Origin: an uncultured Muribaculaceae bacterium | GTDB lineage: Bacteria > Bacteroidota > Bacteroidia > Bacteroidales > Muribaculaceae | DNA length: 64,000 nt | Reading direction: 5' to 3' | Assembly: GCA_910578395.1 (NCBI GenBank) | Contig: CAJTPZ010000001.1 | Coordinates: 62,001-126,000 of the forward strand | Part shown: positions 9,196 to 20,873 of the stretch, in pieces | Layout of the letters: the number at the start of each line of letters is the position of its first letter | Numbering within the stretch: position 1 is the first letter of the stretch | Notes under the pieces: generated by a model | Databases searched by the model: none | The model's input: the letters and a program-made list of their open reading frames with translations, nothing else | Told to the model about the DNA's origin: nothing | Translations under genes and position numbers: made by a program

Positions 9196-10209
9196 ATGAA
9201 AGTAGCAATTGTAGGTGCAAGCGGAGCTGTCGGACAGGAGTTCCTCCGCGTTCTCGACGAGCAGAACTTCCCAATCGACGAGCTTCTTCTTTTCGGTTCA
9301 AGCCGTAGCGCAGGACGCTCCTACACCTTCCGCGGAAAAGAGTATATCGTAAAGGAACTCACTCGCGAGTCGGCAACCGATTTCGCTGATGTAGATTTCG
9401 CATTCACCTCGGCCGGTGCCGGCACTTCAAAACAGTTTGCCGATGTCATAACATCAGGCAAAGCTATCATGATCGACAACTCCAGTGCATTCCGCATGGA
9501 CGACGATGTACCTCTGGTCGTGCCCGAAGTCAACGGAGAAGATGCATTCAACACTCCCCGTCGAATTATCGCCAACCCCAACTGCACTACAATCCAGATG
9601 GTTGTGGCACTCAAGCCGATCAACGACATTTCTCCAATCTCACGTGTGCATGTTGCGACATATCAGGCAGCAAGCGGTGCCGGTGCTGCTGCTATGGATG
9701 AGCTTGTCGAACAATACTCGCAAATCTCACGCAGAGAGAAACCGACTGTTGAAAAATTTGCCTATCAGCTCGCCTACAACGTCATCCCCCATATCGATGT
9801 TTTCCAGGAAAACGATTACACCAAAGAGGAGATGAAAATGTTTAACGAGACTCGCAAAATCATGCACTCGTCATCGATCAGTGTCAGCGCTATGTGCGTG
9901 CGAGTGCCAGTCATGCGTGCCCACAGCGAGGCTATATGGGTAGAGACAGCTTCGCCGGTTACCCCTACCATGGCACGTGAGGCATTCTCTAAAGCCGAGG
10001 GTATTGTAGTGCTTGACAATCCAGCCGAGAAAGTCTATCCCATGCCTCTCGATATAGCGCACAAAGATCCTGTTTATGTAGGTCGTATACGCGAAGATCT
10101 TGCCAATCCCAACGGCCTTTCATTCTGGATCGTAGGTGACCAGATAAAAAAAGGTGCAGCACTGAACGCTGTTCAGATCGCCCAATATATGATCGCTCAC
10201 GCCAAATAA
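9196..10209 (+). CDS. asd: Aspartate-semialdehyde dehydrogenase
   Basis: A 337-residue Asd. It reduces L-aspartyl phosphate to aspartate semialdehyde with NADPH, feeding lysine/diaminopimelate, threonine and methionine synthesis. The start at 9196 was chosen because [16 protein letters not shown] begins the Rossmann fold exactly as in the family; a frame open 20 codons further upstream carries no family sequence. The catalytic Cys is Cys130 in NPNCTT and the acid/base His is His243 in RAHSEA. It follows argB in the same direction by 52 bases and precedes the antiporter by 41. Confidence 0.95.
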   Translation: MKVAIVGASGAVGQEFLRVLDEQNFPIDELLLFGSSRSAGRSYTFRGKEYIVKELTRESATDFADVDFAFTSAGAGTSKQFADVITSGKAIMIDNSSAFRMDDDVPLVVPEVNGEDAFNTPRRIIANPNCTTIQMVVALKPINDISPISRVHVATYQAASGAGAAAMDELVEQYSQISRREKPTVEKFAYQLAYNVIPHIDVFQENDYTKEEMKMFNETRKIMHSSSISVSAMCVRVPVMRAHSEAIWVETASPVTPTMAREAFSKAEGIVVLDNPAEKVYPMPLDIAHKDPVYVGRIREDLANPNGLSFWIVGDQIKKGAALNAVQIAQYMIAHAK

Positions 10210-10250
10210 TATCACGAAATAGAATCATCTGTCCCCACTCATAAAGCGTA

Positions 10251-12455
10251 TTGACAACCACACCACTCGCAACATCCCCGATAACGATATTCTTTATCGT
10301 CCTTGCGATAATCCTGCTTGCTCCCATTTTACTGAACAGGCTCAGGATTCCGCACATCGTGGGCATGATTGTCGCCGGTGTGGTTGTCGGTCCTTATGGG
10401 TTTCACATCCTCGACCGCGACAGCAGCTTTCAGATTTTCGGTGAAGTAGGAATACTTTATCTCATGTTTCTGGCCGGAATTGAGATCGACATGTATCATC
10501 TCAAGCTCAATTTCCGCAAGGGTATCCTTTTCGGCATTCTCACTTTTGTCATACCAATGGCTATGGGTACCGCAGTCAGTTACTATACACTTCATTTGAA
10601 TCTGCCGACATCGGTGTTGCTTGCGTCGATGTTTGCCTCTCATACACTAATTTCCTATCCCGTCGCAGCACGCTATGGTGTAACCAAAACACCATCGGTA
10701 CTGATTTCCGTCGTGGGTACTATTTTTGCGGTTGTAGGTGCCCTTCTTGCTCTTGCCACAGTTGTCAACATCAACAACGAAGGAAGTTTCGATCCCACTT
10801 CAACGTTTATGCTGCTTGGCGAGATGATTATATATTGCTTATCGATCGCATGGATCTATCCACGTTTAACACGGTTTTTCTTCAAAAGATTCAGTGACAG
10901 AGTCACCCAGTATGTCTTCATACTTGCACTCGTATTTTTGTCGGCATGGATAGCCAAACTTATAGGCCTTGAAGGAGTCCTCGGAGCATTTTTAGCAGGT
11001 CTTGTACTTAACCGCTACGTTCCACCCGCATCACCACTGATGGCCCGCATCGAGTTTGTAGGAAATGCGATATTCATCCCCTATTTCCTCATTGGAGTAG
11101 GCATGATGATCAATCTCAGTCTTGTCGCCAACTGGGCCACCATCACGGTATCGGCCATCATGCTTGCTGTAGCACTATCCTCAAAATGGATAGCGGCTTG
11201 GATAGCCCAGCTTTGCTATCGCATGAGCGGCAGTGACCGACGCATGTTTTTCGGACTCACAACCGCCCATACAGCCGTAGCACTCGCCGTAGTCACAATC
11301 GGCTACAATACTGTAATGCCCGATGGAAGCCGCATGATGGGAGAAACAATACTCAACAGCACTGTTCTCGTCATACTCATCACCTGCGCCATTGCACCGA
11401 TTGTCACAGCCAAGGCTGCCGCGTCAATAAAACTCCGAATGCTTGAAGAGGAAGAAAAAGGAGAAGAACCGGACTCTTCATCTGTATCATCAGGACGCAG
11501 TGTCACAAACATGCTTGTACCTGTTTCAAATCCGGTTACGGCACCCGGTCTAATGGAACTCGCCATCATGATCAGCGGTCTGCATCGTCCACGTCACGAT
11601 CTGTCGGTCTACACTCTTCATGTACGTAACGATAACACGCCCAAAAGCCGGGCAATAGGCCGGGTATCACTCGATCTTGCCCGTCAAGTCGCATCAGCAG
11701 CCGATCTGCCTGTCACACCGATAGAGCGTTTCGACCTCAACACAATCACAGGTGTTGTAAATGTTACTGAAGAGCGCGACATAAACACGATAGTCATGGG
11801 CATGCACCGGAAGTCGACTGTCGTTGACTCTTTCCTCGGTCCAAAGATAGAGCAGCTTCTATCGCTCACCCGCCGTATGCTTGTGATCTCAAGATGTTAC
11901 ACGCCCATAAACACGGTATCACGTCTTATAGTTTATGCACAAGCCAACGCCCAGTTTGAGGCCGGGTTTCGTCAATGGGTCATGACAGTAGGCAATCTCG
12001 CCCATGAACTTGGATGCCGCACAATATTCTGCTGCCATCCTGACATGCATCCGGCCATACGCAGTGTATTGCGACGTGAAAAATACGCTATACGTGCCCA
12101 TTTCCGGGAAGTTGCCGACAGTGATGACTTCCCTCTTATAGCCAACAAAATCAACGATGACGATATATTCATCTGGATATCGTCACGCCCCGGTTCTGTC
12201 TCCTGGTCCACAGAGACATCAGAACTTCCAGCATTTATATCCCGTTATTTTTCGCGCAACAATCTCATTGTAATATACCCCGAAATCAGTGCAGACGGGT
12301 TGCGCGTACAGACATTCGCCGATCCGCTCGCAGTGGACTTCGCCGTCGGATCACCATCGTTGTGGAGCAAGATACCTCAATGGATCAAAGTCGCTATTGC
12401 ACGCTATCGCCATATCTCCGGCAAAAAACGTTCCAGAACAGATCTTGATCTATGA
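10251..12455 (+). CDS. CPA2-family cation:proton antiporter with C-terminal stress-protein-like domains
   Basis: A 734-residue protein. Residues about 10-390 form a 12-helix Na+/H+ exchanger domain of the KefB/NapA type, with GVLGAFLAGLVLNR and IPYFLIGVGMMIN in the core. The cytoplasmic half (about 420-720) has two regions resembling universal stress protein domains, beginning near NMLVPVSNP and SRLIVYAQ; such tails are often nucleotide-responsive. It exchanges Na+ or K+ for H+ across the inner membrane. The start is TTG at 10251: an in-frame stop lies nine bases upstream, and no ATG occurs before the first membrane helix. mscS follows after 7 bases, suggesting joint use in ion and osmotic homeostasis. 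Confidence 0.87.
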   Translation: MTTTPLATSPITIFFIVLAIILLAPILLNRLRIPHIVGMIVAGVVVGPYGFHILDRDSSFQIFGEVGILYLMFLAGIEIDMYHLKLNFRKGILFGILTFVIPMAMGTAVSYYTLHLNLPTSVLLASMFASHTLISYPVAARYGVTKTPSVLISVVGTIFAVVGALLALATVVNINNEGSFDPTSTFMLLGEMIIYCLSIAWIYPRLTRFFFKRFSDRVTQYVFILALVFLSAWIAKLIGLEGVLGAFLAGLVLNRYVPPASPLMARIEFVGNAIFIPYFLIGVGMMINLSLVANWATITVSAIMLAVALSSKWIAAWIAQLCYRMSGSDRRMFFGLTTAHTAVALAVVTIGYNTVMPDGSRMMGETILNSTVLVILITCAIAPIVTAKAAASIKLRMLEEEEKGEEPDSSSVSSGRSVTNMLVPVSNPVTAPGLMELAIMISGLHRPRHDLSVYTLHVRNDNTPKSRAIGRVSLDLARQVASAADLPVTPIERFDLNTITGVVNVTEERDINTIVMGMHRKSTVVDSFLGPKIEQLLSLTRRMLVISRCYTPINTVSRLIVYAQANAQFEAGFRQWVMTVGNLAHELGCRTIFCCHPDMHPAIRSVLRREKYAIRAHFREVADSDDFPLIANKINDDDIFIWISSRPGSVSWSTETSELPAFISRYFSRNNLIVIYPEISADGLRVQTFADPLAVDFAVGSPSLWSKIPQWIKVAIARYRHISGKKRSRTDLDL

Positions 12456-12462
12456 CACTACC

Positions 12463-13644
12463 ATGAAAACCATACTACGAGATTTCCTATCATCACTTTT
12501 GTCGGAAAATTGGGTTGACGCATCACTCCTGCCGATCACACTGATAATAATCACCTTAACAGCAATTCTTGCTTACCTGTTTTGCCACAGCGTAATATCG
12601 GTCATAGTAAAGACTGCTACGAGGCGTACGAAAAGCGACTGGGATGACGATATACTTAACGAGCGATTCCTCAAAGCATTCTCCCAACTGGCACCCGCAA
12701 TAGTAGTCGCCTATCTTCTACCTGATGCATTCGACAATGAAAGCAAGATGTATGTGTGGCTCACGAAGCTGACCGAATTCTACATCGTCTGGGCGTTCGT
12801 TCATCTTGCCAATCAGCTGCTACAAAACCTATATGATGCCTTTGACAAGCGCCAAAAGTATAAAATACATACCTTACGAGGCGTATTCCAGATACTGAAA
12901 CTGCTTTTTGTGTGCATCGGAGTAATTATCGGACTAAGTATTCTTTTTGATAAAAGTCCGCTTGCTATTCTGACCGCTGCCGGAGCCTCTGCCGCTGTGC
13001 TCATGCTTGTTTTCAAAGATACCATTCTCGGCCTTGTAGCCGGAGTTCAGCTCACAGCCAACGATATGCTCAAAAAGGGAGACTGGATAATCGTACCGAA
13101 ATCCGGAGCCAACGGCGAAGTGACCGATGTGTCACTCACAACCGTCAAGGTGCGCAACTGGGATAATTCTGTAACAACAGTGCCACCGTATTCTCTTGTC
13201 AGCGAGTCTTTTCAGAATTATAAGCCGATGCAGGATTCAGGAGGACGACGAGTGATGCGTGCCATATACATTGACATAAATACAATCAGCTTCTGTACAC
13301 CACAACAAATCATACGCCTGAAGGAAAACGGCTGGATTGAAGATAACGACAATGCAGAAGCCTCACACACTGTCAACATTGAATTGCTACGACGTTATCT
13401 CGAACGATATCTTTCCGTAAGTCCTCATGTCAGAACCGACATGATCTACATGGTGCGTCAACAACCACCAACGCCACAAGGATTGCCACTCGAACTTTAT
13501 TTCTTTGTCAATAACACCGAGTGGAAGCACTACGAGCATATCCAGTCATCGATATTCAACCATGTCTATGCTGTTGTAAAAGAATTCGGCCTATTGATGT
13601 ATCAGGCTCCTTCCGGCACTGATCTGAAATCAATATCACAATAA
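12463..13644 (+). CDS. MscS-family mechanosensitive channel
   Basis: A 393-residue small-conductance mechanosensitive channel. Several N-terminal membrane helices precede the pore-lining helix and the MscS beta domain, visible as GASAAVLMLVFKDTILGLV followed by GDWIIVPKSGANGEV and NWDNSVTTVPPY. The size and the long beta domain resemble YbdG/MscM-type members. It releases solutes on hypo-osmotic shock. The start at 12463 (MKTILRDF) was chosen since it falls 7 bases after the antiporter stop; a longer frame beginning inside the antiporter gene has no family similarity in its extra residues. Confidence 0.9.
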   Translation: MKTILRDFLSSLLSENWVDASLLPITLIIITLTAILAYLFCHSVISVIVKTATRRTKSDWDDDILNERFLKAFSQLAPAIVVAYLLPDAFDNESKMYVWLTKLTEFYIVWAFVHLANQLLQNLYDAFDKRQKYKIHTLRGVFQILKLLFVCIGVIIGLSILFDKSPLAILTAAGASAAVLMLVFKDTILGLVAGVQLTANDMLKKGDWIIVPKSGANGEVTDVSLTTVKVRNWDNSVTTVPPYSLVSESFQNYKPMQDSGGRRVMRAIYIDINTISFCTPQQIIRLKENGWIEDNDNAEASHTVNIELLRRYLERYLSVSPHVRTDMIYMVRQQPPTPQGLPLELYFFVNNTEWKHYEHIQSSIFNHVYAVVKEFGLLMYQAPSGTDLKSISQ

Positions 13645-13706
13645 CATAAAGGCATTTTCGACAACTCTGTTGGAAACATCGACATCCAACACAAACACTA
13701 TTAAAT

Positions 13707-13740
13707 ATTACAGCGTATTTAAAGCTGTAATCTCAAACTG
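13707..13740 (+). terminator. Possible terminator hairpin after mscS
   Basis: An 8-bp stem (ATTACAGC at 13707-13714 with GCTGTAAT at 13724-13731) followed by a weak T-rich stretch. It lies between the convergent mscS and orphan genes and could end the plus-strand operon. Confidence 0.35.
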
Positions 13741-13777
13741 TTTTCAGGTCCAATGTCAATAAGCGCGTGGAACGCTG

Positions 13778-14227
13778 TCAGGCGTTATCACGCTTCTTTT
13801 CACCTTTTATTTCATTTTTCCTCACGTCAATATAAAGCAGGTCATCATGGTCTGTTATACTATATAGTTCCATAAAATCTTCTGTTACCAAGTAATATTC
13901 ATCAAGCCCTTCACAGTCTCCGATAAATTTGTGTATATCAGACATTTTTGCTTTGTAAACGACGAAATCCCTGTTCCAATAATCAATAAAGAAATAAAGA
14001 ACGATATCTTTGTCAATTATATCCAATAGATGAAAATAAGGGTCTTCCATGTTACAATCTATACTATATGGCACATACTTAAAGTTCAGCCATAATGCAC
14101 GAGGATTTCCAATTACAAATGTGTCATATAAACGTTGTATTAAAATACCTTTATCGACATCCCCTATTTTCTGAAATGGAAGATGATTATCTTTGACTGT
14201 TCGTTCTATTTCTTTATAATCAAACAT
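13778..14227 (-). CDS. Hypothetical protein, AT-rich orphan next to tRNA
   Basis: A 149-residue acidic soluble protein without signal peptide or membrane helix. It is rich in aromatic and acidic residues (DIVLYFFIDYWNRDF, EGLDEYYLVTEDFMELY) and ends in a charged tail. No named family was firmly recognised; the aromatic/acidic pattern with a YYLV-x-EDF segment is reminiscent of small immunity-like DUF proteins (DUF6756 type), but this is a weak impression. The coding sequence is visibly richer in A+T than its neighbours and lies about 85 bases from a tRNA gene, both consistent with recent acquisition. It stands alone; no toxin gene adjoins it. Confidence 0.7.
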   Translation of the reverse strand: MFDYKEIERTVKDNHLPFQKIGDVDKGILIQRLYDTFVIGNPRALWLNFKYVPYSIDCNMEDPYFHLLDIIDKDIVLYFFIDYWNRDFVVYKAKMSDIHKFIGDCEGLDEYYLVTEDFMELYSITDHDDLLYIDVRKNEIKGEKKRDNA

Positions 14228-14281
14228 AACATTTTGATTTTGTTGATAATGAATTAATAAAGCGAATCAAGTATCAAAATA

Positions 14282-14310
14282 AAAAGAGAGTCAGAATCTG
14301 ACTCTCTTTT
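14282..14310 (-). terminator. Rho-independent terminator of tRNA-Met
   Basis: A perfect 13-bp stem (14282-14294 with 14298-14310) and a 3-base loop. On the minus strand it lies 3 bases after the tRNA 3' end and is followed by a T-rich tract. Confidence 0.8.
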
Positions 14311-14313
14311 AAG

Positions 14314-14387
14314 TAGCGGGATCGAGAATTGAACTCGAGACCTCCGGGTTATGAATCCGACGCTCTAACCAACTGAGCTATCCCGCC
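14314..14387 (-). tRNA. tRNA with CAU anticodon, probably elongator tRNA-Met
   Basis: A 74-base cloverleaf on the minus strand. The acceptor stem GGCGGGA pairs with TCCCGCT (G-U at 1:72), the D arm is GCTC...GAGC, the anticodon loop TTCATAA gives CAU, and the T arm has TTCAATT in a TCGAG/CTCGA stem. CCA is not encoded. The 1:72 pair excludes the initiator tRNA; a lysidine-modified tRNA-Ile2 (CAU) is the alternative. The anticodon stem has one A-C mismatch at 31:39. Confidence 0.92.
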
Positions 14388-14432
14388 CTTTGCGCGAAAA
14401 CAACATCAAGCTGCATTTCTCATTTGCGGTCA

Positions 14433-14464
14433 CAAAGTTACAACGTCATTTCCATTATTCCAAA
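14433..14464 (-). promoter_or_regulatory. Promoter of tRNA-Met
   Basis: On the minus strand TTTG (14461-14464) and TAACTTTG (14433-14440) are separated by 20 bases, a full match to the Bacteroidetes promoter. The -7 element lies about 45 bases before the tRNA 5' end. Confidence 0.7.
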
Positions 14465-14544
14465 TTATATCTTTACTTTTTATTCATATTTTCATATTAT
14501 ACTAAGAATAAGCATATTATCCGCGAGGTTATTCAAACAATCCA

Positions 14545-15828
14545 TCAATTATCAAAGCGCATCACACTCTTCACGATCATGGACTCATCGTCGGCGGTAA
14601 GATAAGTCACTGAATAGTCACGGCCTCCTTCCTCGACATTTACTATCACATGACCGGCATCAAATGAAGCCGGATTCAAAATATCAAGCCATGGTTTTCC
14701 TGCATCTTCCGCACGTCGTTCAGCCGGAAACACAGTCGGACAAACTATGCGGTCACCCGGATAGAGATCTCGGCTGTACAGGCGTTCCATCACAGGAGCC
14801 ACAGTATGAAGCTGATCCCATACATTATTTACAAAAACTCTCGGTCTTAACGCAGAAACAAGTTTGGCGGGCATTGAATGGTGACCATGATGATTGATTT
14901 TTGCCACGGTCACCGGTTCAACCACTTCAGCCAACGCATTTTCAATCTCAAATCTCTCTCCATTCGGCAGTTTCCAGCTATCGGAAAAATCGCCGGCCGT
15001 ATAGAACTTAAAATTACCATACGTGAAGATCATGCCCATACTCATGCCGTTTTCGTTAAGCTTAACTGGGTTTGACTTCTTACGCTCTTCATACAGGTCA
15101 CGTATGTTTCCATTCCTGTCGGCAATGCGTCCGTTGGCACAGATATTTCTCACGGAAAAATCGGGAAACGCATCAACATCTTTCTTCATGGCTATCTGAT
15201 CAGTTTCTCCAATACGAAACTTCTCTATCTCCAATTTCTTATGAGCCGACATATAATCATAAAAGCTCTTCATGTGATCGAAGGCGTCAGCTGCCTCCTG
15301 AGTAAGTGGGATCGGGTCATTATAATCAGGCCAACAGCGGTCAATGGCCTTTCCCAAAGTAAGAAACTCGGCGGCATGAGAAAAACCACCTATGTAATAG
15401 TCCTTACCGTCTCTTATTTCTTTTTTAGCATAAAATTTATCACATCCTCCATGATCGGCATGATAATGAGACAACATCATGTAATCCACGTAGTTTTTCT
15501 GAGGATTCACTCTCTGAACATATCGAGAGATCCATTCTCCGGAATGACGTTCAGGACTCGGCAGCAACGGTACGGCAAGTTTTCCACGTGCAAGGGCGTC
15601 AAAGTCACCACAGTCGATCAGCATTGTTGTCCCATCAGGAAAAATAAGGAACATCGACTCGGCCACACCAGTGAAAATCAAATGAATCTGAAACTGCCCT
15701 TTTTTCCAACCCTTCCATGCTTTTCCTACTTCGTTGTCTTCAGTTCCTTGAGCGAAAGCCAGACGGAAGTCTATAAAACAAGCGGCACCGACGAGCGCTG
15801 CTTTCTTTAAAAAATCTCTTCTATCCAT
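14545..15828 (-). CDS. Metallo-beta-lactamase-fold hydrolase with Tat-type signal
   Basis: A 427-residue protein. The N-terminus MDRRDFLKKAALVGAA is a twin-arginine signal, implying export folded with metal bound. The metallo-hydrolase motif HxHxDH is at His121, His123, Asp125 and His126 (SHYHADHGG), with further candidate ligands in YTAGDFSD and NHHGHHS. The ComEC/Rec2-like MBL fold suggests a hydrolase, but its substrate is unknown. The start at 15828 was chosen because an in-frame GTG at 15861 overlaps the promoter -7 box. The gene stands alone, preceded by copy B of the 88-bp repeat. Confidence 0.85.
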   Translation of the reverse strand: MDRRDFLKKAALVGAACFIDFRLAFAQGTEDNEVGKAWKGWKKGQFQIHLIFTGVAESMFLIFPDGTTMLIDCGDFDALARGKLAVPLLPSPERHSGEWISRYVQRVNPQKNYVDYMMLSHYHADHGGCDKFYAKKEIRDGKDYYIGGFSHAAEFLTLGKAIDRCWPDYNDPIPLTQEAADAFDHMKSFYDYMSAHKKLEIEKFRIGETDQIAMKKDVDAFPDFSVRNICANGRIADRNGNIRDLYEERKKSNPVKLNENGMSMGMIFTYGNFKFYTAGDFSDSWKLPNGERFEIENALAEVVEPVTVAKINHHGHHSMPAKLVSALRPRVFVNNVWDQLHTVAPVMERLYSRDLYPGDRIVCPTVFPAERRAEDAGKPWLDILNPASFDAGHVIVNVEEGGRDYSVTYLTADDESMIVKSVMRFDN

Positions 15829-15860
15829 AAATACAATCAGGTATAATATTGATCCATTCA

Positions 15861-15948
15861 CAAATATAAGTAGAATATTCGATGGGAAGAATAGCGATTG
15901 TTATGCAAAACATGGTGCGCGGTGGAAAAACCAATTCTTTGCATCAAA
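15861..15948 (-). repeat. 88-bp promoter-bearing repeat, copy B
   Basis: Second copy of the block at 7049-7136, 73 of 88 bases identical and ungapped. The minus-strand TATATTTG at 15861-15868 is positioned as the -7 element for the metallo-hydrolase gene, about 33 bases before its start codon. Sequence on both sides of the block is unlike copy A, so the repeat boundaries are sharp. Confidence 0.7.
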
Positions 15949-16415
15949 AAAGAGAATCTTCAATTAACAAGCGAACTTCAAACAGCAATCACTCTCCGAC
16001 AAAAAGCAGATCTTTCATAGCAAACCATATATGGGGTCCAGGTGCCACACGATAAAAGAATGAGCAACCTGACATCAACGTCAAATTGCCCACTCACTTC
16101 TTATTCAACCAATTATTTTCTCTAAATAGAAAATTTAATAAAAACAATAAACAATCCTATTTTTACCCTAAACCTATTCTGTATCATCAACGCGACATCT
16201 TAAATAAAGAGCCCCTATATATTCAACTCAAAGAGAGAGAGAAGAGAGGAGAATGAAACTTCCAGTCCGTCTTTGTTTATTAGACGATCTTACCAGGCAC
16301 AGGTTTAATTGTTATACGTTTTTTAACTTAATAATCAGGCTTATGACAAATTCATACCATAAGAAACAATTATTAACAGCCGAGGCATCAAAACAGGCTC
16401 CATGTACATGATAAA
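15949..16415. other. Long intergenic stretch before GH2
   Basis: About 470 bases between the repeat and the GH2 promoter. It is AT-rich and includes a purine-only GA tract near 16231-16251. No convincing gene, tRNA or hairpin terminator was seen. A 52-codon frame beginning at 16253 has no recognisable features. Confidence 0.5.
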
Positions 16416-16446
16416 TTTGCCGACCCGACCATTTTCTATATCTTTG
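16416..16446 (+). promoter_or_regulatory. Promoter of the GH2 gene
   Basis: TTTG at 16416-16419 and TATCTTTG at 16439-16446 with a 19-base spacer, an excellent Bacteroidetes promoter, about 43 bases before the start codon. Confidence 0.75.
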
Positions 16447-16458
16447 AAAAAAATTTAG

Positions 16459-19590
<3,132 letters not shown>

Positions 19591-19623
19591 GCAAAGCCAC
19601 CGGAATATTACAAACTCAAATTT

Positions 19624-19662
19624 AAAGGTGTTGAGACCCCAAAAAGTCTCAACACCTTTTTT
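19624..19662 (+). terminator. Rho-independent terminator after GH2
   Basis: A 14-bp stem (AAAGGTGTTGAGAC at 19624-19637 with its complement from 19646), an 8-base loop and a run of T to 19662. Confidence 0.9.
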
Positions 19663-19862
19663 ATCTATATAAAGTCTGCGACAACATCTCACGTTACAAA
19701 AACAACCCATTTGTCACACAGCATTCCAACACTAAAACACACTATAAAAACCTCCTTTTTAGCACATTGATGTTACATTTTTGCATTTATTTTTGTCACA
19801 CAATCAAATATTACATGATTATATCATTATAAAACAGTGTATTAAATTGAAGAACGGGCTAC
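19663..19862. other. AT-rich intergenic stretch before the ECF sigma gene
   Basis: About 200 bases without a gene. The decamer ACATTGATGT occurs here near 19764 and again downstream near 19937, flanking the palindrome and promoter. No other structure was seen. Confidence 0.4.
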
Positions 19863-19894
19863 GAAATTTTTGTAAAAATTTTTACAAAAATTTC
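19863..19894. promoter_or_regulatory. Perfect 32-bp palindrome, probable operator
   Basis: Every base from 19863 to 19894 matches its reverse complement (GAAATTTTTGTAAAAA and its mirror). It touches the -33 TTG at 19895-19897 of the ECF sigma promoter. There is no loop, so a protein-binding dyad is more likely than an RNA terminator. Confidence 0.65.
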
Positions 19895-19922
19895 TTGGTA
19901 TTTAAAATTATTACTATATTTG
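19895..19922 (+). promoter_or_regulatory. Promoter of the ECF sigma gene
   Basis: TTG at 19895-19897 and TATATTTG at 19915-19922 with a 17-base gap, slightly short for the class. The -7 element is about 80 bases before the start codon. Confidence 0.6.
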
Positions 19923-20002
19923 CAATGTGATTGTAACATTGATGTCGCCAAAGACGACAGGTTCATCACAAAAAACTAAGTTCCTATCAAAAATTCTACA
20001 TT

Positions 20003-20509
20003 ATGAGCTCCAAAAACTTCCAGACCAAGCTTCTCGACCTTCAGAGCAACCTTCTTAACTTTGCATACCTTCTCACAAGCAACCGCGACGACGCCTACGA
20101 CCTTCTTCAGGACACAACCCTCAAAGCCCTTGACAACGAAGACAAATATGTAGACAATGTAAACTTCAAGGGATGGGTATTCACGATCATGCGCAACATC
20201 TTTATCAATAATTACCGCAAGGTCGTACGCTCGGCAACTGTCATTGATCAGACAGAAGACCTCTACCATCTCAACCTTCCGCAGGAATCGGGATTCGACT
20301 CCCCGGGTAGCGCTATCGCCGCCAAAGAAATCACAGCTGCCATCAACTCCTTCTCTGACGACTACCGCATTCCGTTTTCGATGCATGTAGCGGGCTACAA
20401 GTACAACGAAATAGCCGAGAAGATGAATCTTCCGCTTGGCACAGTCAAGTCACGCATCTTCTTCGCACGTCAGAGACTTCAGGAAATGCTAAAAGACTAC
20501 AGAGACTGA
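20003..20509 (+). CDS. ECF-type RNA polymerase sigma factor, no adjacent anti-sigma
   Basis: A 168-residue sigma-70 family factor of the extracytoplasmic function group. Region 2 covers about residues 12-78 (LLTSNRDDAYDLLQDTTLKA, FKGWVFTIMRNIFINNYRK) and region 4 about 108-162 (helix-turn-helix with YNEIAEKMNLPLGTVKSRI). It directs RNA polymerase to a special promoter set. No anti-sigma gene follows, unlike most ECF loci; the gene is single, ending in a terminator, and its promoter abuts a perfect palindrome. Control may therefore be transcriptional. Targets are unknown. Confidence 0.93.
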   Translation: MSSKNFQTKLLDLQSNLLNFAYLLTSNRDDAYDLLQDTTLKALDNEDKYVDNVNFKGWVFTIMRNIFINNYRKVVRSATVIDQTEDLYHLNLPQESGFDSPGSAIAAKEITAAINSFSDDYRIPFSMHVAGYKYNEIAEKMNLPLGTVKSRIFFARQRLQEMLKDYRD

Positions 20510-20694
20510 TCTACTTACTGGAACTCCTGATCCATTGTCTCTGGAAATATACGGTTGCCGACCACACGGCACCAAACCGGAAAATCCCCGCAACCGCTCT
20601 CTGCTCCCAACTCATCAACCAGATAATAACAGGAACTTAGTGAAAAACACACATCCCCTGAGTATGGCCTAAGGCCTCCGGCTCAGAAAAGGAT
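20510..20694. other. Untranslated 3' region of the ECF sigma gene
   Basis: About 185 bases from the sigma stop codon to the terminator. It contains a hairpin at roughly 20658-20685 (CTGAG...CTCAG around GGCC/GGCC) but no gene was recognised. The length leaves room for a 3'-derived RNA, which is only a possibility. Confidence 0.4.
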
Positions 20695-20739
20695 TGTCCG
20701 CTACCTCTGCATCCACTGTCAAAGGTAGCGGACATTTTT
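20695..20739 (+). terminator. Rho-independent terminator after the ECF sigma gene
   Basis: A 12-bp stem (TGTCCGCTACCT at 20695-20706 with AGGTAGCGGACA at 20723-20734), 16-base loop and five T. Confidence 0.88.
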
Positions 20740-20806
20740 ATATCCCCACAGTACTCTTTTATGTGATTTTTTTCCTCTGCATTATATGCGCTAAAATTGA
20801 TTTTCT

Positions 20807-20814
20807 TATTTTTG
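20807..20814 (+). promoter_or_regulatory. -7 element for the DUF3332 gene
   Basis: TATTTTTG matches TAnnTTTG and lies 60 bases before the ATG at 20874, after the upstream terminator. No clear -33 TTTG was found. Confidence 0.5.
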
Positions 20815-20873
20815 CAATAGCCATTCATCTTGATTTCATCACAGATGGACTAAATCAAACGCCTTATAAATTT

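Noticed and set aside
13645-14400. Integrated element using tRNA-Met as attachment site
   Set aside because: No second copy of the tRNA 3' end was found nearby and there is no integrase gene.
16253-16411. A 52-codon frame preceded by a purine-rich AGGAG
   Set aside because: No signal, domain or promoter; the purine run is too close to the ATG and this group relies little on such sites.
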